Source: Elymus sibiricus
Lineage: Eukaryota; Streptophyta; Magnoliopsida; Poales; Poaceae
DNA: 64,000 nt
NCBI GenBank assembly: GCA_039707655.1
Contig: CM077676.1
Location: 428,521,379-428,585,378, forward strand
Direction of reading: 5' to 3'
Shown piece by piece: positions 11,089 to 23,200 of this stretch. The notes under the pieces were generated by a model that was given only the letters and a program-made list of their open reading frames with translations, had not been told where the DNA came from and searched no databases. Made by a program: the position numbers and the translations under genes. Numbering within the stretch: position 1 is the first letter of the stretch; every line of letters starts with the position of its first letter.

Positions 11089-11151
11089 CCATGTCTATAT
11101 TAACCTTGTTATTTTATATGGAGCCACCAACCGGGACTAACCGCGTATGAT

Positions 11152-11578
11152 CAACCTTGCAAAATGCATAGTGAAATGATTACAAATCAGAAAAATACGT
11201 GACTGTTTTTGATTTTTTTGAATTGTTTATGCCGATTTCAAAATGCGGTCAAAACGGGGGGCATGACTGGTGATAGCTAGGGGTGGAATCTTGCAAAACT
11301 TGGGACTGAAATCACTACAATTGGTGAGGGTGTATGGCCTATGCCTGTCAACCTCAAGCGGCTTATCTGGAATGCTCAGAAGACATTCATATTTTGTTTG
11401 GACATAATTGCATTGATTAACTCCTCTGTATAATTAAAATACTAAAAGGATAGGAATAATTGAAAATTCATAACTTAATAAATAATTATTCAAAAATCAT
11501 GTTTCAAATGCCAAAACACATATATACCCTAATTCTTACAAAGATTCCCTCCGGTTTGTCCGAAGTGGGACTTTCTAG
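11152..11578. other. Spacer between cargo and Tnp2 3' end
   Basis: AT-rich, no gene seen. The last part (11500-11578, with CAAAGATTCCCTCCGGTTTG) is shared with CACTA-2 at about 43035-43110 and is probably the 3' UTR of the transposase. Confidence 0.5.
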
Positions 11579-14500
11579 CTATAAGTCCGGAAACTCACTA
11601 GAGAGAAAGTGATGACGGTGAAGCCGGTCACTTCCAGAGTGGGATCTTGGGGTATAAAACTTTTTCTTCGCGTGTGTCCCTTGCTTATGATTGCACCGTA
11701 ACCATGGAGAATCTTCATCATTTAACAGGATGCTTGGGTCAGTCTTCACTGTGAAGGTAGGAATTTCATCAAACTTTTCATAATCTTCTGACATGTCTGT
11801 CTTGTCCTCCACTCCCACGATGTTTCTTTTCCCTGAAAGAACTATGTGGCGCTTTAGCTCATCGTATGATGTATTCGCTTCCTTATCTTTTCTTTTTCTC
11901 GGTTTGGTAGACATGTCCTTCACATAGAAAACCTGCGCCACATCATTGGCTAGGACGAATGGTTCGTCTGTGTACCCAAGATTGTTGAGATCCACTGTTG
12001 TCATTCCGTACTGCGGGTCTACCTTTACCCCGCCTCCTGTCATATTGACCCATTTGCACCGAAACAAAGGGACCTTAAAAGAAGGTCCATAGTCAAGTTC
12101 CCATATATCCTCTATGTAACCATAATATGTGTCCTTTTCCCTATTGGTGTTTGTTGCATCAAAGCGGACACCACTGTTTTGGTTGGTGCTCTTTTTATCT
12201 TGGGCGATCGTGTAAAATGTATTCTCATTTATCTCGTACCCTTGGAAAGTCAATACAGTCGAAGATGGTGTCCTGGCCAACAAGTACAACTGATCTCCAA
12301 TAGTGGTGTTATTCGTGAGATGTGTTTGCAACCAACCGCCGAAAGTCGCCATGTGTGCACGTATAATCCAGTCGTCAGACTGCCCCGGGTGTTGGGAGCA
12401 TACAATATTCTTGTGTTCATTGATATACGGGGCCACCAAGGTAGAACTTTGTAGAACTGTGTAGTGTGCTTGAGTGAAAGAATGCCCGTCCCTACATATT
12501 ACTGAATTCTTTCCTAGCGTGCCTTTTCCACTCAGTCTCCCCTCATGCCGCGATTGAGGAACACCAATCGGCTTAAGGTCAGGAATAAAGTCAACACAAA
12601 ACTCAATAACCTCCTCTGTTTCATGGCCCTTGGAGATGCTTCCTTCTGGCCTAGCACGGTTATGAACATATTTCTTTAAGACTCCCATGAACCTCTCAAA
12701 GGGGAACATATTGTGTAGAAATACAGGACCCAGAATGGCAATCTCTTCGACTAGGTGAACTAGGACGTGCGTCATAATATTGAAGAAGGATGGTGGGAAC
12801 ACCAATTCGAAACTGACAAGACATTGGACCAAATCATTCTGTAACCTTGGTAGGATTTCTGGATCGATTACCTTATGAGAAATTGCATTGAGGAATGCAC
12901 ATAGCTTCACAATGGCTAATCGAACATTTTCTGGTAGAAGCCCCCTCAATGCAACCGGAAGCAATTGCGTCATAATCACGTGGCAGTCATGAGACTTTAG
13001 GTTTTGGAATTTTTTCTCTGCCATATTTATTATTCCCTTTATATTCGACGAGAAGCTAGACGGGACCTTGATACTGCTCAGGCATTCAAAAAAGATTTCC
13101 TTCTCTGCTTTGGTAAGAGCGTAGCTGGCAGGACCTTGATACTGCTTTGGATGCATGCCGTCTTTTTCGTTCACACGTTGCTGGTCCTCCCGTGCCTCCG
13201 CTGTATCTTTTTTCTTCCCATACACGCCCAAGAAGCCTAGCAGGTTCACGCAAAGATTCTTCGTCACGTGCATCACGTCGATTGCAGAGCGGACCTCTAG
13301 GACTTTCCAATAGGGTAGCTCCCAAAATATAGTTTTCTTCTTCCACATGGATGCGTGTCCGTTAGCGTCATTCGGAACAGATTGTCCGCCAGGACCCTTT
13401 CCAAAGATTACTTTTAAATCCTTGACCATATCAAATATATCATCACCAGTACGGTGGCCAGGCTTCTTCCGGTGATCTGCCTCACCTTTGAAATGCTTGC
13501 CTTTCTTTCTTAAGGGATGCCTGATCGGAAGAAATCGACGATGTCCCGGATACACATTCTTCTTACATTTATCCAAATATATACTTTCAGTCTCATCTAA
13601 ACAGTGCGTGCATGCATTGTATCCCTTGTTTGTCTGTACTGAAAGGTTACTAAGAGTAGGCCAATCATTGATGGTTACAAACAGCAACGCTCGTAGGTCA
13701 AATTCCTCCTGTTTGTGCTCATCCCACACACGTACACCTTTTATATCCCACACTGTAAAAGTTCTTCAACTAATGGCCTTAGGTACACATCAATGTCGTT
13801 GCCGGGTTGCTTAGGGCCTTGGATGAGCACTGGCATCATAATGAACTTCCGCTTCATGCACAACAAAGGAGGAAGGTTATAGATACATAGAGTCACAGGC
13901 CAGGTGCTATGACTGCTGCTCTGCTCCCCAAAAGGATTCATGCCATCTGTACTTATACCAAACCATAAGTTCCTTGCATCATCTGCAAACTCCGGCCACT
14001 TTTCTCTCGATTTTTCTCCACTGCGACCCATCAGCGGGTACTCTCAACATCGCGTCTTTCTTACGGTCTTCTTCGTGCCATCGCAACAACTTGGCATGCT
14101 CTTTGTTTCTGAACTGACGTTTCAACCGTGGTATTATAGGAGCATACCACATCACCTTGGCAGGAACCCTCTTCCTGGGGCGCTCGCCCTCAACATCACC
14201 AGGGTCATCTCGTCTGATCTTATACCGCAATGCACCGCATACCGGGCATGCATTCAAATTCTCGTACTCCTCACCGCGGTAGAGGATGCAGTCATTAGGG
14301 CATGCATGTATCTTCTGCACCTCTAATCCTAGAGGGTAGAGAACCTTCTTTGCTTCGTACGTATTGTCAAGCAATTCGTTATCCTTTGGAAGCTTTTTCT
14401 TCATTATTTTCAGTAACTTCTCAAATCCCTTGTCAGATAAACCATTCTCTGCCTTCCATTGCATCAATTCTAGTGTGGTACCGAGCTTTGTGTTGCCATC

Positions 14501-14965
14501 TTCGCAATTTGGGTACAACAATTTTTTGTGATCCTCTAATATGCGCTCCAACTTCAACTTCTCCTTTTCACTTTCACATTCTCTCTGTGCATCAACAATG
14601 GCCCGACGAAGATCATCAGCGGGCACATCTGGTGCCTCTTGATCTTCAGCTTCCCCCGTTGCAGTATCACCGTATTCAGGGAACATAGGATAGTTGTCAT
14701 CATCCTCTTCTTCTTCATTGTCTTCCATCATAACACCTCTTTCTCCGTGCTTGGTCCAACAATTATAGCTGGGCATGAAACCGGACTGAAGCAGGTGGGT
14801 GTGAAGGATTTTCGAAGAAGAGTAATCCTTCTTATTCCGACAGACAACACATGGACAACACATAAAACCATTCAGACTGTTTGCCTGAGCCACACCGATA
14901 AAATTATGCAGGCCCGTAATGTACTCGGCAGTGCGTCGGTCACCGTACATCCATTGCCGGTTCAT
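11579..14965 (-). pseudogene. tnp2: Tnp2-type CACTA transposase, two frameshifts
   Basis: From ATG 14965 (MNRQWMYGDRR) the order is: a transposase-associated N-terminal domain (about residues 2-75, with CPC..CRNKK), an acidic linker, a Cys-rich HACPNDCILY...ACPVCG motif, the Tnp2 catalytic region (VTINDWPTLSNL...YNACTHC and SAIDVMHVTKN), a DUF4218-like block (LLPENVRLAIVKLCAFLN to HETEEVIEFC), and a DUF4216-like block (TYYGYIEDIWELDYG). Two breaks compared with CACTA-2: an extra A in the GAGAGAAAAG run near 13998, and a 1-bp loss near 13755. They leave the central part (13755-13998) in another frame and restore the original frame afterwards. The first six residues of the frame beginning at 13753 are out-of-frame. 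The gene is otherwise full length (about 1,120 codons). The enzyme would cut CACTA ends and join them to target DNA. Confidence 0.92.
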
Positions 14966-15181
14966 CTACATTATATAATTAAGTATATCAAAAACCATTA
15001 CAGAACATCATGAATAGAGAAATGACCAAATTAATACAAGTTCATCACATTAAAACCAGAGTACAGTAGTGATAAAATATTATTACTGCAAAAATAAATA
15101 CATAAAGTTCGTACATAGTTCTCATAAAATAACATACAACTATCTAGAGCATCTAAAACATACATTGAAACTAACATACAA

Positions 15182-15626
15182 CTATGTAAAACATTTAAAT
15201 GCAACAACAAATGCGATCAAAATCGCAACTAAGGTAACAATTGATCCAACAGCATAATGATACCAAGCCTCTTTATTAATGGCATATTTTCTAATCTTTC
15301 TAATCTTCAAGCGCATTGCATCCATCTGAATCTTGTGTAGATCGACGACATCGGCAACATGCAACTCCAATTTCATCTTCTCTTCTTTAATTCTTTTCAA
15401 TTTTTCTTTCAAATAATAGTTTTTCTTTTTCAGCTAAATTTAACCTCTCGACAAGAGGGTCGGTTGGAATTTCCAGTTCACATACCTCCTAGATAAAAAT
15501 ATCTATGTCAAGTTGGTCGGCATAATTGTCATAAACACTAAATGAAACAAATAGTTATAAAAGATAATATACCACATCCGAATCATATACCGGACGAGAG
15601 CCGATGGGGGCGGATATCAAAACCAT
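15182..15626 (-). pseudogene. Small coiled-coil, tail-anchored CACTA protein (copy 1, frameshifted)
   Basis: Exon 1 is 15573-15626 (MVLISAPIGSRPVYDSDV, donor GTATAT). Exon 2 is 15182-15488 after an ATCTAG acceptor (EVCELEIPTD...). Exon 2 encodes a charged helix rich in Lys and Glu, then HVADVVDLHKI, and ends in a hydrophobic helix (YAVGSIVTLVAILIAFVVAFK) just before the stop, so the protein would be tail-anchored in a membrane. CACTA-2 has the same gene at 46561-47014. Relative to that copy there is one extra A near 15417 in a run of A, which breaks the frame between LNLAEKEK and the coiled coil. It lies just upstream of tnp2 on the same strand. I recall many similar unannotated proteins in Triticeae; their role is unknown. 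Confidence 0.7.
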
Positions 15627-15629
15627 GGC

Positions 15630-16590
15630 ACTATATAATAACAAAAAATAATAGAAGTAAGAAAATTATACAAGTAACTATCTAAATCATACAAGTAAGA
15701 TTTTTTTTAAAAAAAAGATAAGAACAAGAGGCTCACCACGGTGGTGCCGGCGACGAGATCGGCGCGGGCGATCGACGGCGGTGAGGACAGGGACGGGGAC
15801 GGGACGGCACCCGAAACCACACCTACACATATGCAAACTAAGAAGTTAATTTGAGCACACACTAACACACACACACATACTAATACTATACCACTAAGAC
15901 ACACCCTAGCACACACTAACACACACTAGCTAATAGTAACACTAGCTAACACACTAACTCACTAATAGTACCACTAACCACAAAATTGAGATACCTAATT
16001 AATAGTACCACACCTACACATGTGCAAACTAAGAAGTTAATTTGAGCTCAAATTGCATCTAAATCAAATAAACTCCCACATACACTCCTCCAGTAAAACC
16101 CACAAATCACTCTACTTCTAGAGCATGAAATGAGCTAAACTAGCAATGAGAGATGAAAGGATGAAGTTGCTAACCTTTTAGAACACTTGGATAGTTGGTG
16201 CACCGCCAAATCTAGACAAATCTTGGGGAAAATGGAGCTTGAAGGTCGTGCTTGGAGGAAGAACAGAGGAGAAGAATGGATTGTGTGGCTCGGGCACGAT
16301 GACATATATGCAGGAAACCTTTAGTCCCGGTTAGTGTACATCGACACATGCATTGTATCAATGACAGATGAAAGGATAAAGTTGCTAACCTCGATCGAGG
16401 AGGAAAGAAAGAGGAGAAAGCTTAAGTGTGGATCGGGCACCTCATATCATGTTTGTTTTGTGTGAACTCAAGTGGCATCATGCTCTCAGGCATTTCATCG
16501 AGCACCTCTTGTGCATAGGAAGGGAAAACAAACTAGCACACACCTCCTACCTTCTATGAGGAAAAAACAGAGGAGAGGGCGGGCAGGGGC
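15630..16590. other. 5' leader region of CACTA-1 tnp2 and associated genes
   Basis: No gene supported. A phrase like AGATGAAAGGATAAAGTTGCTAACC appears at about 16151 and again at about 16366, pointing to a partial internal duplication. An isolated CTTTAGTCCCGGTTAG motif lies at 16319-16334. The segment resembles 47040-47520 of CACTA-2. Confidence 0.5.
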
Positions 16591-16595
16591 GAGAA

Positions 16596-16603
16596 TATAT
16601 ATA
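16596..16603 (-). promoter_or_regulatory. TATA box, CACTA-1 terminal promoter
   Basis: TATATATA on the minus strand, directly downstream of the terminal TTTAGTCCCGGTT array and upstream of the minus-strand genes. CACTA-2 has a similar CCTATATGAA at the equivalent place (about 47519-47530). Confidence 0.55.
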
Positions 16604-16609
16604 GGCAAA

Positions 16610-16878
16610 TTTTTAGTCCCGGTTGGGGTCTAAAACCGGGACTGAAGACAGACCTTTAGTCCCGATTCGAGACACCAACCGGGACTAAAGGGTATCGCGC
16701 CTGCCGCAACCCCTTTAGTCCCGGTTGGTGTCTGCAACCGGGACTGATGCCTGCCGAGCCCCGTCCGGCGTCCTAGCCGCTCGAACCGGGACTAATGCTC
16801 ACATTAGTCCCGGTTCGTAACGCGACCGGGACTATTGCTCCGATCCAGCTAGAACGAAAGCCCTGTTTTCTACTAGTG
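16610..16878. repeat. Subterminal repeat array and right TIR of CACTA-1
   Basis: TTTAGTCCCGGTTGG and diverged copies lie in both orientations from 16610 to about 16825. The terminal inverted repeat follows, ending CTACTAGTG at 16878. The outermost bases match those of CACTA-2 (CACTAGTAGAAAAC). Confidence 0.9.
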
Positions 16879-17301
16879 TGTTATCGTATGACACACACCC
16901 ACCGAACCAGATGCTTGATCTCGCGGGGAAGTTACGTCCCCGCGACATCTTCCACGGAGTGCCTGCGTGGGGCCTTCAGGGAGACCACAAAACCTCGATG
17001 TCTTGCAGGGCCCGCTTGCCCGTGTCGAGGAATCCTCTGCGGCTAACAAAAACATGGGTCCCATCATCACTGACCACGGGTTTGCTTAGCGGTGCACATG
17101 CGGATACAGGTGGATGTGGTGGTGGAGGAAGAGGTACCGGTGGCGGCGCTCTAGAGGTGCCATCTGAGTCGCCCTAGGCGTCGTGGGGCTGATCGTCTTT
17201 TTTTTTGGCATGGTGCCATTTTTGTCACGTGCATTGAGTGTTGTATCCTGGGCGAGGCTTGCTTCATGCCGCCTTGTTTGTTGAACAAGTTTGGAAATAT
17301 A
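16879..17301. other. Flank of CACTA-1, unassigned
   Basis: GC-rich sequence that on the minus strand gives a proline-rich stretch and then SKPVVSDDGTHVFVSRRGFLDTGKRAL in an incomplete frame. It may be a fragment of another transposon or gene. I cannot name it. Confidence 0.35.
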
Positions 17302-17377
17302 CTCTCTCCGTCTCATATTAAGTATCGCTCAAACGAATGTATCTAGCCGTGTTTCTACGCTAGACAGATGGAGGGAG
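17302..17377. mobile_element. Stowaway-type MITE, 76 bp
   Basis: CTCTCTCCGTCTC at the left and the matching GATGGAGGGAG at the right, with TA on both sides (17300-17301 and 17378-17379). Stowaways are non-autonomous Tc1/mariner elements. Confidence 0.8.
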
Positions 17378-17899
17378 TATAAGGCAGACCGAGGCCTACT
17401 TTTTTATGAAAAAAATGTGCAGTGAGTGCTGGGCCTACAGACCTAGTGCCGTCCCTATGTTGCTTGACCCTGTTGCACTGCTTGTTTGCTGCAGGACAGC
17501 TGCATTTACAAAAGCAAAAGAATCTGTATTCAATCAATATTCATTCTTGTCCCCCGGCACAAGTCACTTTGGATTTCATTGTAACCAATATTCTTTTTCC
17601 AACTTAAAGGTGCTGTAAGTTACCGAAAGATGGGGAATAATGGTGTGGAGTGTTGTCCGTTTCTTCAGAGAGCTGTAACTGAAGCAGAGCATGATGCTAC
17701 GATCCACCATTGTTTAGGGGTGCAAAGAGACTTTTGATTGGCAAAACTTCCAAGTCTCGCATAGATATCTCCATTAATTTTCACTCAACCAATCACGCCA
17801 AGAATCTACACAGCCCACCCTAAATCTACAGGAGGAAGAAGGAGGAAGAAAAGCAGCCCCAAAAAAGGGAAAGCTGTAGCGAACAAAAGGCGGCTGCTT

Positions 17900-18538
17900 T
17901 TATTGCGAGCTTTCTTGCAGGGCCGTCGTGTTGCTGCTCTCATGGTCATCCTGGTGGTGATCGCGGCTCTGGCTCGCCGCGTCTTGGTCATGGACGCTGC
18001 TCCGGCTCGTCGCGTCGTGGTGATCACGGCTCGGGCTCGCCGAGTCGGCGCCGAGATGCGAGCTCGCCTCGCTGCCCTGCTCGTCCACCTTCTTCTCCTG
18101 CCCCTCGCCGCCGGCGAGCGCGCTCGCTGCCGCGGCCGCGGTTGCGAGCTCCACTTCAGCAGCCCGGCTGGCGGCCGGCTTGGCGAGGAACGTGGGCCGC
18201 TCGTCGCCGGCCATGATGACCACGACGTGCTCCTGGAAATCCAGGGCCGGCTTGGACGCGCCAGACGCCGAGCCTTTCTCCCCGTCGGCGTCCCCCGCCG
18301 CCTGGCCGTCCCGGTCACCGTCGAGGTACCCCGAGAGCTTCCAGTACGAGCAGGCGAGGATGAGAAGCGCGAAGGCGATGAGCCCCAGCATGGCCGCCAG
18401 CCCGCCGAAGAGGTACGGCACCGGCGACTGCCACGGCGAGTGTGGCGCCACCGTCCCGTTGATCAGCCCGTGCGCTGGCGCCGCCGTCGGCGCCCCCGCG
18501 CGGTGGCTCATGGTGACGAAGTCGGCTCCCGGCCTCAT
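17900..18538 (-). CDS. GDU: GLUTAMINE DUMPER family protein, copy 1 (intact)
   Basis: 212 residues from ATG 18538, without introns as is usual for GDU genes. Residues 1-35 are a short N-terminal region. SPWQSPVPYLFGGLAAMLGL leads into a single transmembrane helix (about 43-65, ending CSYWKLSG). The family VIMAG motif is at 107-111 (VVVIMAGDERPTFLA). The tail (about 165-205) is rich in Asp, His and Ser and built of imperfect 10-residue repeats. In Arabidopsis, GDU proteins raise amino-acid export and bind the ubiquitin ligase LOG2 through VIMAG. The tail is longer than in Arabidopsis members (about 100-160 residues). It is the best preserved of three tandem copies (also 32527-33210 and 58797-59062). 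The long plus-strand frame opposite (17903-18886) is a shadow. Confidence 0.93.
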   Translation of the reverse strand: MRPGADFVTMSHRAGAPTAAPAHGLINGTVAPHSPWQSPVPYLFGGLAAMLGLIAFALLILACSYWKLSGYLDGDRDGQAAGDADGEKGSASGASKPALDFQEHVVVIMAGDERPTFLAKPAASRAAEVELATAAAAASALAGGEGQEKKVDEQGSEASSHLGADSASPSRDHHDATSRSSVHDQDAASQSRDHHQDDHESSNTTALQESSQ

Positions 18539-18687
18539 GGTTTTGTTGGTGTTTCACTTTCACGGCGTAGCAGAGGAGTTGCAGGGTGCTTCTTGTTGCT
18601 CTGTTCTCTCTGTTTTTCTCCTCCGTGTGCTTCTTGCTGTTTCAAGGGTTGGTGTCTGGTGCGGAAGGGTGAGAGGGAAATGGGATG

Positions 18688-18695
18688 TATTTATA
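18688..18695 (-). promoter_or_regulatory. TATA box of GDU copy 1
   Basis: TATAAATA on the minus strand, 150 bp upstream of the ATG. The surrounding GGGATGTATTTATA is conserved upstream of GDU2 (33350) and GDU3 (59187), supporting function and common descent. Confidence 0.8.
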
Positions 18696-18699
18696 GGGT

Positions 18700-19600
18700 A
18701 GGAGGCCGGGGAGAAATATATTTCCAAAACATAGGAGTGTTGCCTATTTGTGATGCCAAGGAATATCATAAGACCAATGAGAAATTTTCGGCTTGGAGTG
18801 TGTACTCTGTTTCTAGATACAGAACTTCTTCGCAGATACAAGGAGACGATTTCGTTTTAAAGCAAAAGATTGTAGTTATAAAATAAGCAAAACGGTTTCG
18901 AAGGATCTGGATTAATGCCATAGGGCGATGACATGCTAGTTCATATTCGACAATCATCCATTAATTGGTGAAAATGTCTACTTATTAGTTACCTAAAATT
19001 GAGTAAATCTCAGCTCGACCTCATCTGGCCATTGTTATCCTAATATCACTTCTATATAAATCACGTAAATTTTGCTCTAGTTCTGCACTTCCAGTACTCC
19101 AATTTTGGTCTAAATGATGTTTTTACCTGACTAAGATTTAAAACGTTTTGTTAGTCGAGAATTAGAATATATGTTAATTAAATTACAAGGTATATTACAT
19201 TGGGTTCAAGTAACTAGGCAAGATAGAACATTGGTGGACCAATCATTCATGCACTAGTCACTACAACTACATTAATTAGAACTGTATAAGTTTCCTATGG
19301 TGTGGGGTTGTGAATAGTTTGTCCTTGATTCTACACAGCGTGTACATTCCATGTAATAAATATGTAGTGCCCATTTTCTAATTAGTGAATAGTTTAGCCT
19401 TGAGTCTTTTTTCTTGGTGGGGAGATCATTAATTATTGTATGATGCAATAAGTATTTGATACAACTCTTGAGAAGATTCCTTAGTTGTGGTGCTACTATA
19501 TTTGAGTAAGATTGTTCCAAGGGGTTAAGAAAACTAATTGATTGTGTGGTGTGTATGTGTGGATACCGGTAGACGTGGATACACGCGGGAGGGAGGGAGG
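18700..19600. other. Upstream region of GDU1, no gene seen
   Basis: AT-rich sequence without a supported gene. The part from about 18880 on is homologous to two blocks in unit 2 (34830-35870 and 35880-36850). Confidence 0.55.
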
Positions 19601-19606
19601 GAGGGA

Positions 19607-19989
<383 letters not shown>

Positions 19990-20059
19990 GTCAGAGATAT
20001 GTTAGTAGCAATAAAGGGGAGCATCCGGATGTGTCCCGATGATGATGGTAATATTAGTA

Positions 20060-20296
20060 CTCCTTTCATTCATATATATAGGGCCTAATGCATTTTTTGA
20101 GATTGCCTTTGACTATTGATAAGATTAATAGTATATGAGATGTATAATGTGAAAATTATATCATTGGAAGCTCCTTTCACGTACGAATTTGAGGGTATGC
20201 TTTGTGTAACTTGCATGTCATATATTATTGCAATAACATGTGGTCGAAGTTAGCCTCGAAAAACGCATTAGGCCCTATATAGATGGATAGAGGGAG
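20060..20296. mobile_element. MITE of 237 bp with long inverted termini
   Basis: Left end CTCCTTTCATTCATATATATAGGGCCTAATGC, matched in reverse by GCATTAGGCCCTATATAGATGG...GGAGGGAG. TA flanks both sides (20058-20059 and 20297-20298). Unit 2 (about 36855) reads ATATTAGTATTATCC without it, giving an approximate empty site. The TA duplication suggests a Stowaway-like origin. Confidence 0.82.
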
Positions 20297-20299
20297 TAC

Positions 20300-23200
20300 T
20301 ATCCTATTATCTAAAATCATTGGCGAATATTTCTAGCTAGGTTAAATAGCTAGATTATTACACATGATAGCCTCATTGCTGAACGCATATGAATTTGTAC
20401 CAGCACATTTGTAGGATCTTCCTTTCAACTTTAGAAACGGTAAAAATATATATAGCACGCAACAATCAGACCGAGATAGCTGGATTTATATGTGAAGAGC
20501 ATCGGCGCAAAGTTTAGCTGAAATCAACATGTGGCGCAAGTTGTTAATTACTACAACTAATTGACATGCCGTGTCCTTATCCTTCAGCATCCAGTTAGCT
20601 AGCTAAATCCATCGCTTAGTGGACCTTTACCAGCACCAAATGAATGCGGATTACGTCTGCAAGCTTTAGTTAGCCTAGAGCTATGCTTGGCGTGACAGAT
20701 TGTGAGTGGCCGGAGGGCCCGATGCATGGCCAATAGAAGGGTACTACGCCCTAGATTATATCCAAGGAAACTACTTCAATTACTCTACTTGTTAGTGTTG
20801 TGCTCCTTTAAGCTTGTTTTTTAACCAAAACATATATTCCCTCAGAACCCACTTTTTGGTAGGGAGTATCCATCTCTCATAAAGTATGTGGCCTTAACAC
20901 ACATACTAGTGCATCAACTAATCCGAAAGGTGCCTAATGGAAACAAGATATATATGAACGCTCATAGAAAGTTCTACAAAAATTGTTCTGTTGCTCTACC
21001 TTGGTGTGAGCTTATCCACACCAAAAGAATGATGGTCCCAAGCTAGTAGGTCAGTATTTTGTACAACGTGCATGATTGCGCAGGAGAAAAGGGGTGCAAT
21101 ATGTCTCGAGTGTGCACACACGAACCCAAATGTACGTTCCTTAGCGCGTCATGGTGGCTGATCCAGGACAAAAAACAACAACATGGGTCACACACCACAT
21201 GCGCTTTGGGGTTAGCTGAATAGGGATGCATGTCTTTTGTATGGATGCCAACTCAACATTATGATGTGTTGTGTGCAGTGAGCTCTTCCACAAAGGCTCC
21301 CGCTGCAGCCGTACACGTAGATTCGTGTTTGCCCTAGTGTGTACATATTATGTTGCTAGAAGCAAGGATAAGTGTGGACTAGCAATTAATATCGATGGTG
21401 ATCGCGGCAATGATTCAGAGGAATTGTGCCCCCTCCTGGTCCTTGTGTTACCTATCCCACTTATCGTCGTGATGTATGGTTTGTGTCTATCATTTGCAGC
21501 GTACATTCAATACATGACATGATGTGAGCTAACCACCTAGAGAAAATTAATAAACCTTTATCTGAATATAAAAGGCCTATTAGAATTGTCAAATGGCGAT
21601 CGAGGTTTGGCTATGAATTAGTAGTCTCACAGTTTGCATATTATGTGTCACAAAGTTAACATAATTACTGGATAACTACTTGAAAGAAATTTCTATTACT
21701 ATGATTACATAAGTGTGAGAATTCTCTAGTAAATCAAACTAATTACTCTAATGTCTTATGAAAAAAATCATTTTCCCTAGATATTTATGGGATTTGAATG
21801 TTTTCACATATTTCTGGTAAAGTTGAAATGCAAATTTCACATGAAAAAATAGGAACATTCTAGTAAATCGAACGAACTACCTGAGTATTCTAGGAAATGT
21901 TCAGATATTTTTTGAAGCCATTTCGAAGGCATAAGGTTTGAAATATTTTGGCCAAATTTGAACTGTAAATTCAAGATGCGGAGAAAAAAAGGTGAAATTT
22001 CTCATCAATGCGAGAATGACTATCCATATTCATCTCTTATATTTTTTCACACTCCACAAAAAATATAGATATATTTGGTGTTCTGATCGGTCGCATTCCA
22101 TGAAATATTCACATTCTTTGAAAAAGCACGAAATGTGAAACCACACCCAGTATTAGAATAGGGTTCGGACTAAATGGTTTTTGGAAAGTCAAAGGATTAA
22201 TATGGTCGGTTTCAGAGTCCAGGGTTCAAGTCGTAGCAATGATCGGTAATACTGCACGTACGATGAATTTGAGTCGTATGATGTGTGATCAGATCATCTA
22301 GCTTAAACAAAAAACATGATGGATGGATGTTGTTAGGTGTTGTAGAAAGATCGGACCAAAATTTGTCACATGCATAGCAGTTCTATTTGTGCGCCCATTT
22401 TTCTTTTCTCGAGCACATCAAAATACGCATCATATTTATTGGAACAAAACCACCAAGTCGCAAATACAGCAAAACACAACACAAAGAAAGAACCACACTG
22501 ACGAAAAGTAGGAAAGAAGAAACTACTACAAAAACAGTGTACCTATTAATTAATATGGGAAATGTTAAAAATCCGACGTAAGATTTTCAATGTTTCGCAG
22601 CAAACGCTCCAGATTTGCCATGCGAAAACAGATAAATTGCCATGCTGTTGTATAGGATTTTCCATGTTCTAAAATGAAAATTGTCATGAGGTGTAAAAAA
22701 TTATCAAAAAAACTGCCATGTTGCAGCGACTAATTGCTATGCTTTCGATCGGGATCTGAAGTACATGAGGGCATCAAATTTTTGCGCTAGGTCCAATTTT
22801 TTTTTCTTACGGGAAAACTTTCGACCTATTCATCTTCAATCATGACAGTACAACGAACACCAGAAATAATAAAAATTACACCTAGATCCGTACACCACCC
22901 AGCGACGACTAATATTGCATATGAGTGAGTAATGGCCTACTCTGAGCATCAACTACTTAGCTACTTAATTAATATCTCGCGCCATTAGTACGTCGCGTAC
23001 GTAGCCAAAACGGCAAGTATCTATCCCGAATGGAGTACCCATGATTATTTATGGTAGGCTCCACCAATGCGTCCACGGCACCTCAATCCATTCTCTCAAA
23101 GTCTCAAGTGTGGCATCTCCCCTTTAGTTACTTTGCCATGGTGCATGTCTGCATGATCGATCCATGGATTCCACCCCTTTTTTCCTCCACTCTCGCCGGG

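Larger units (their letters stand above)
1..16878 (-). mobile_element. CACTA-1, En/Spm-type DNA transposon, right-hand part only
   Basis: The right terminus is visible: the last bases are the reverse complement of CACTAGTAGAAAACAGGGC, preceded by an array of TTTAGTCCCGGTT inverted repeats. All three genes read on the minus strand in the order small coiled-coil protein, Tnp2 transposase, TnpA/En-Spm-type gene. This matches the complete CACTA-2 at 37170-47980. The left end lies outside the window, so the 3-bp target duplication cannot be tested. A gypsy retrotransposon is nested at 1229-7749. Frameshifts in two genes suggest the copy is not autonomous. The repeat motif resembles the Caspar-like group of Triticeae CACTAs, but I cannot assign a family by eye. 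Confidence 0.93.

Noticed and set aside
17903..18886. Long plus-strand reading frame (327 codons) opposite GDU1
   Set aside because: It is the antisense shadow of the GC-rich GDU coding sequence; the minus strand has the clear GDU motifs, TATA box and ATG.
21271..21522. 83-codon plus-strand frame with a hydrophobic end
   Set aside because: The homologous part of unit 2 (about 48730-48980) does not keep the frame, and no family is recognisable.
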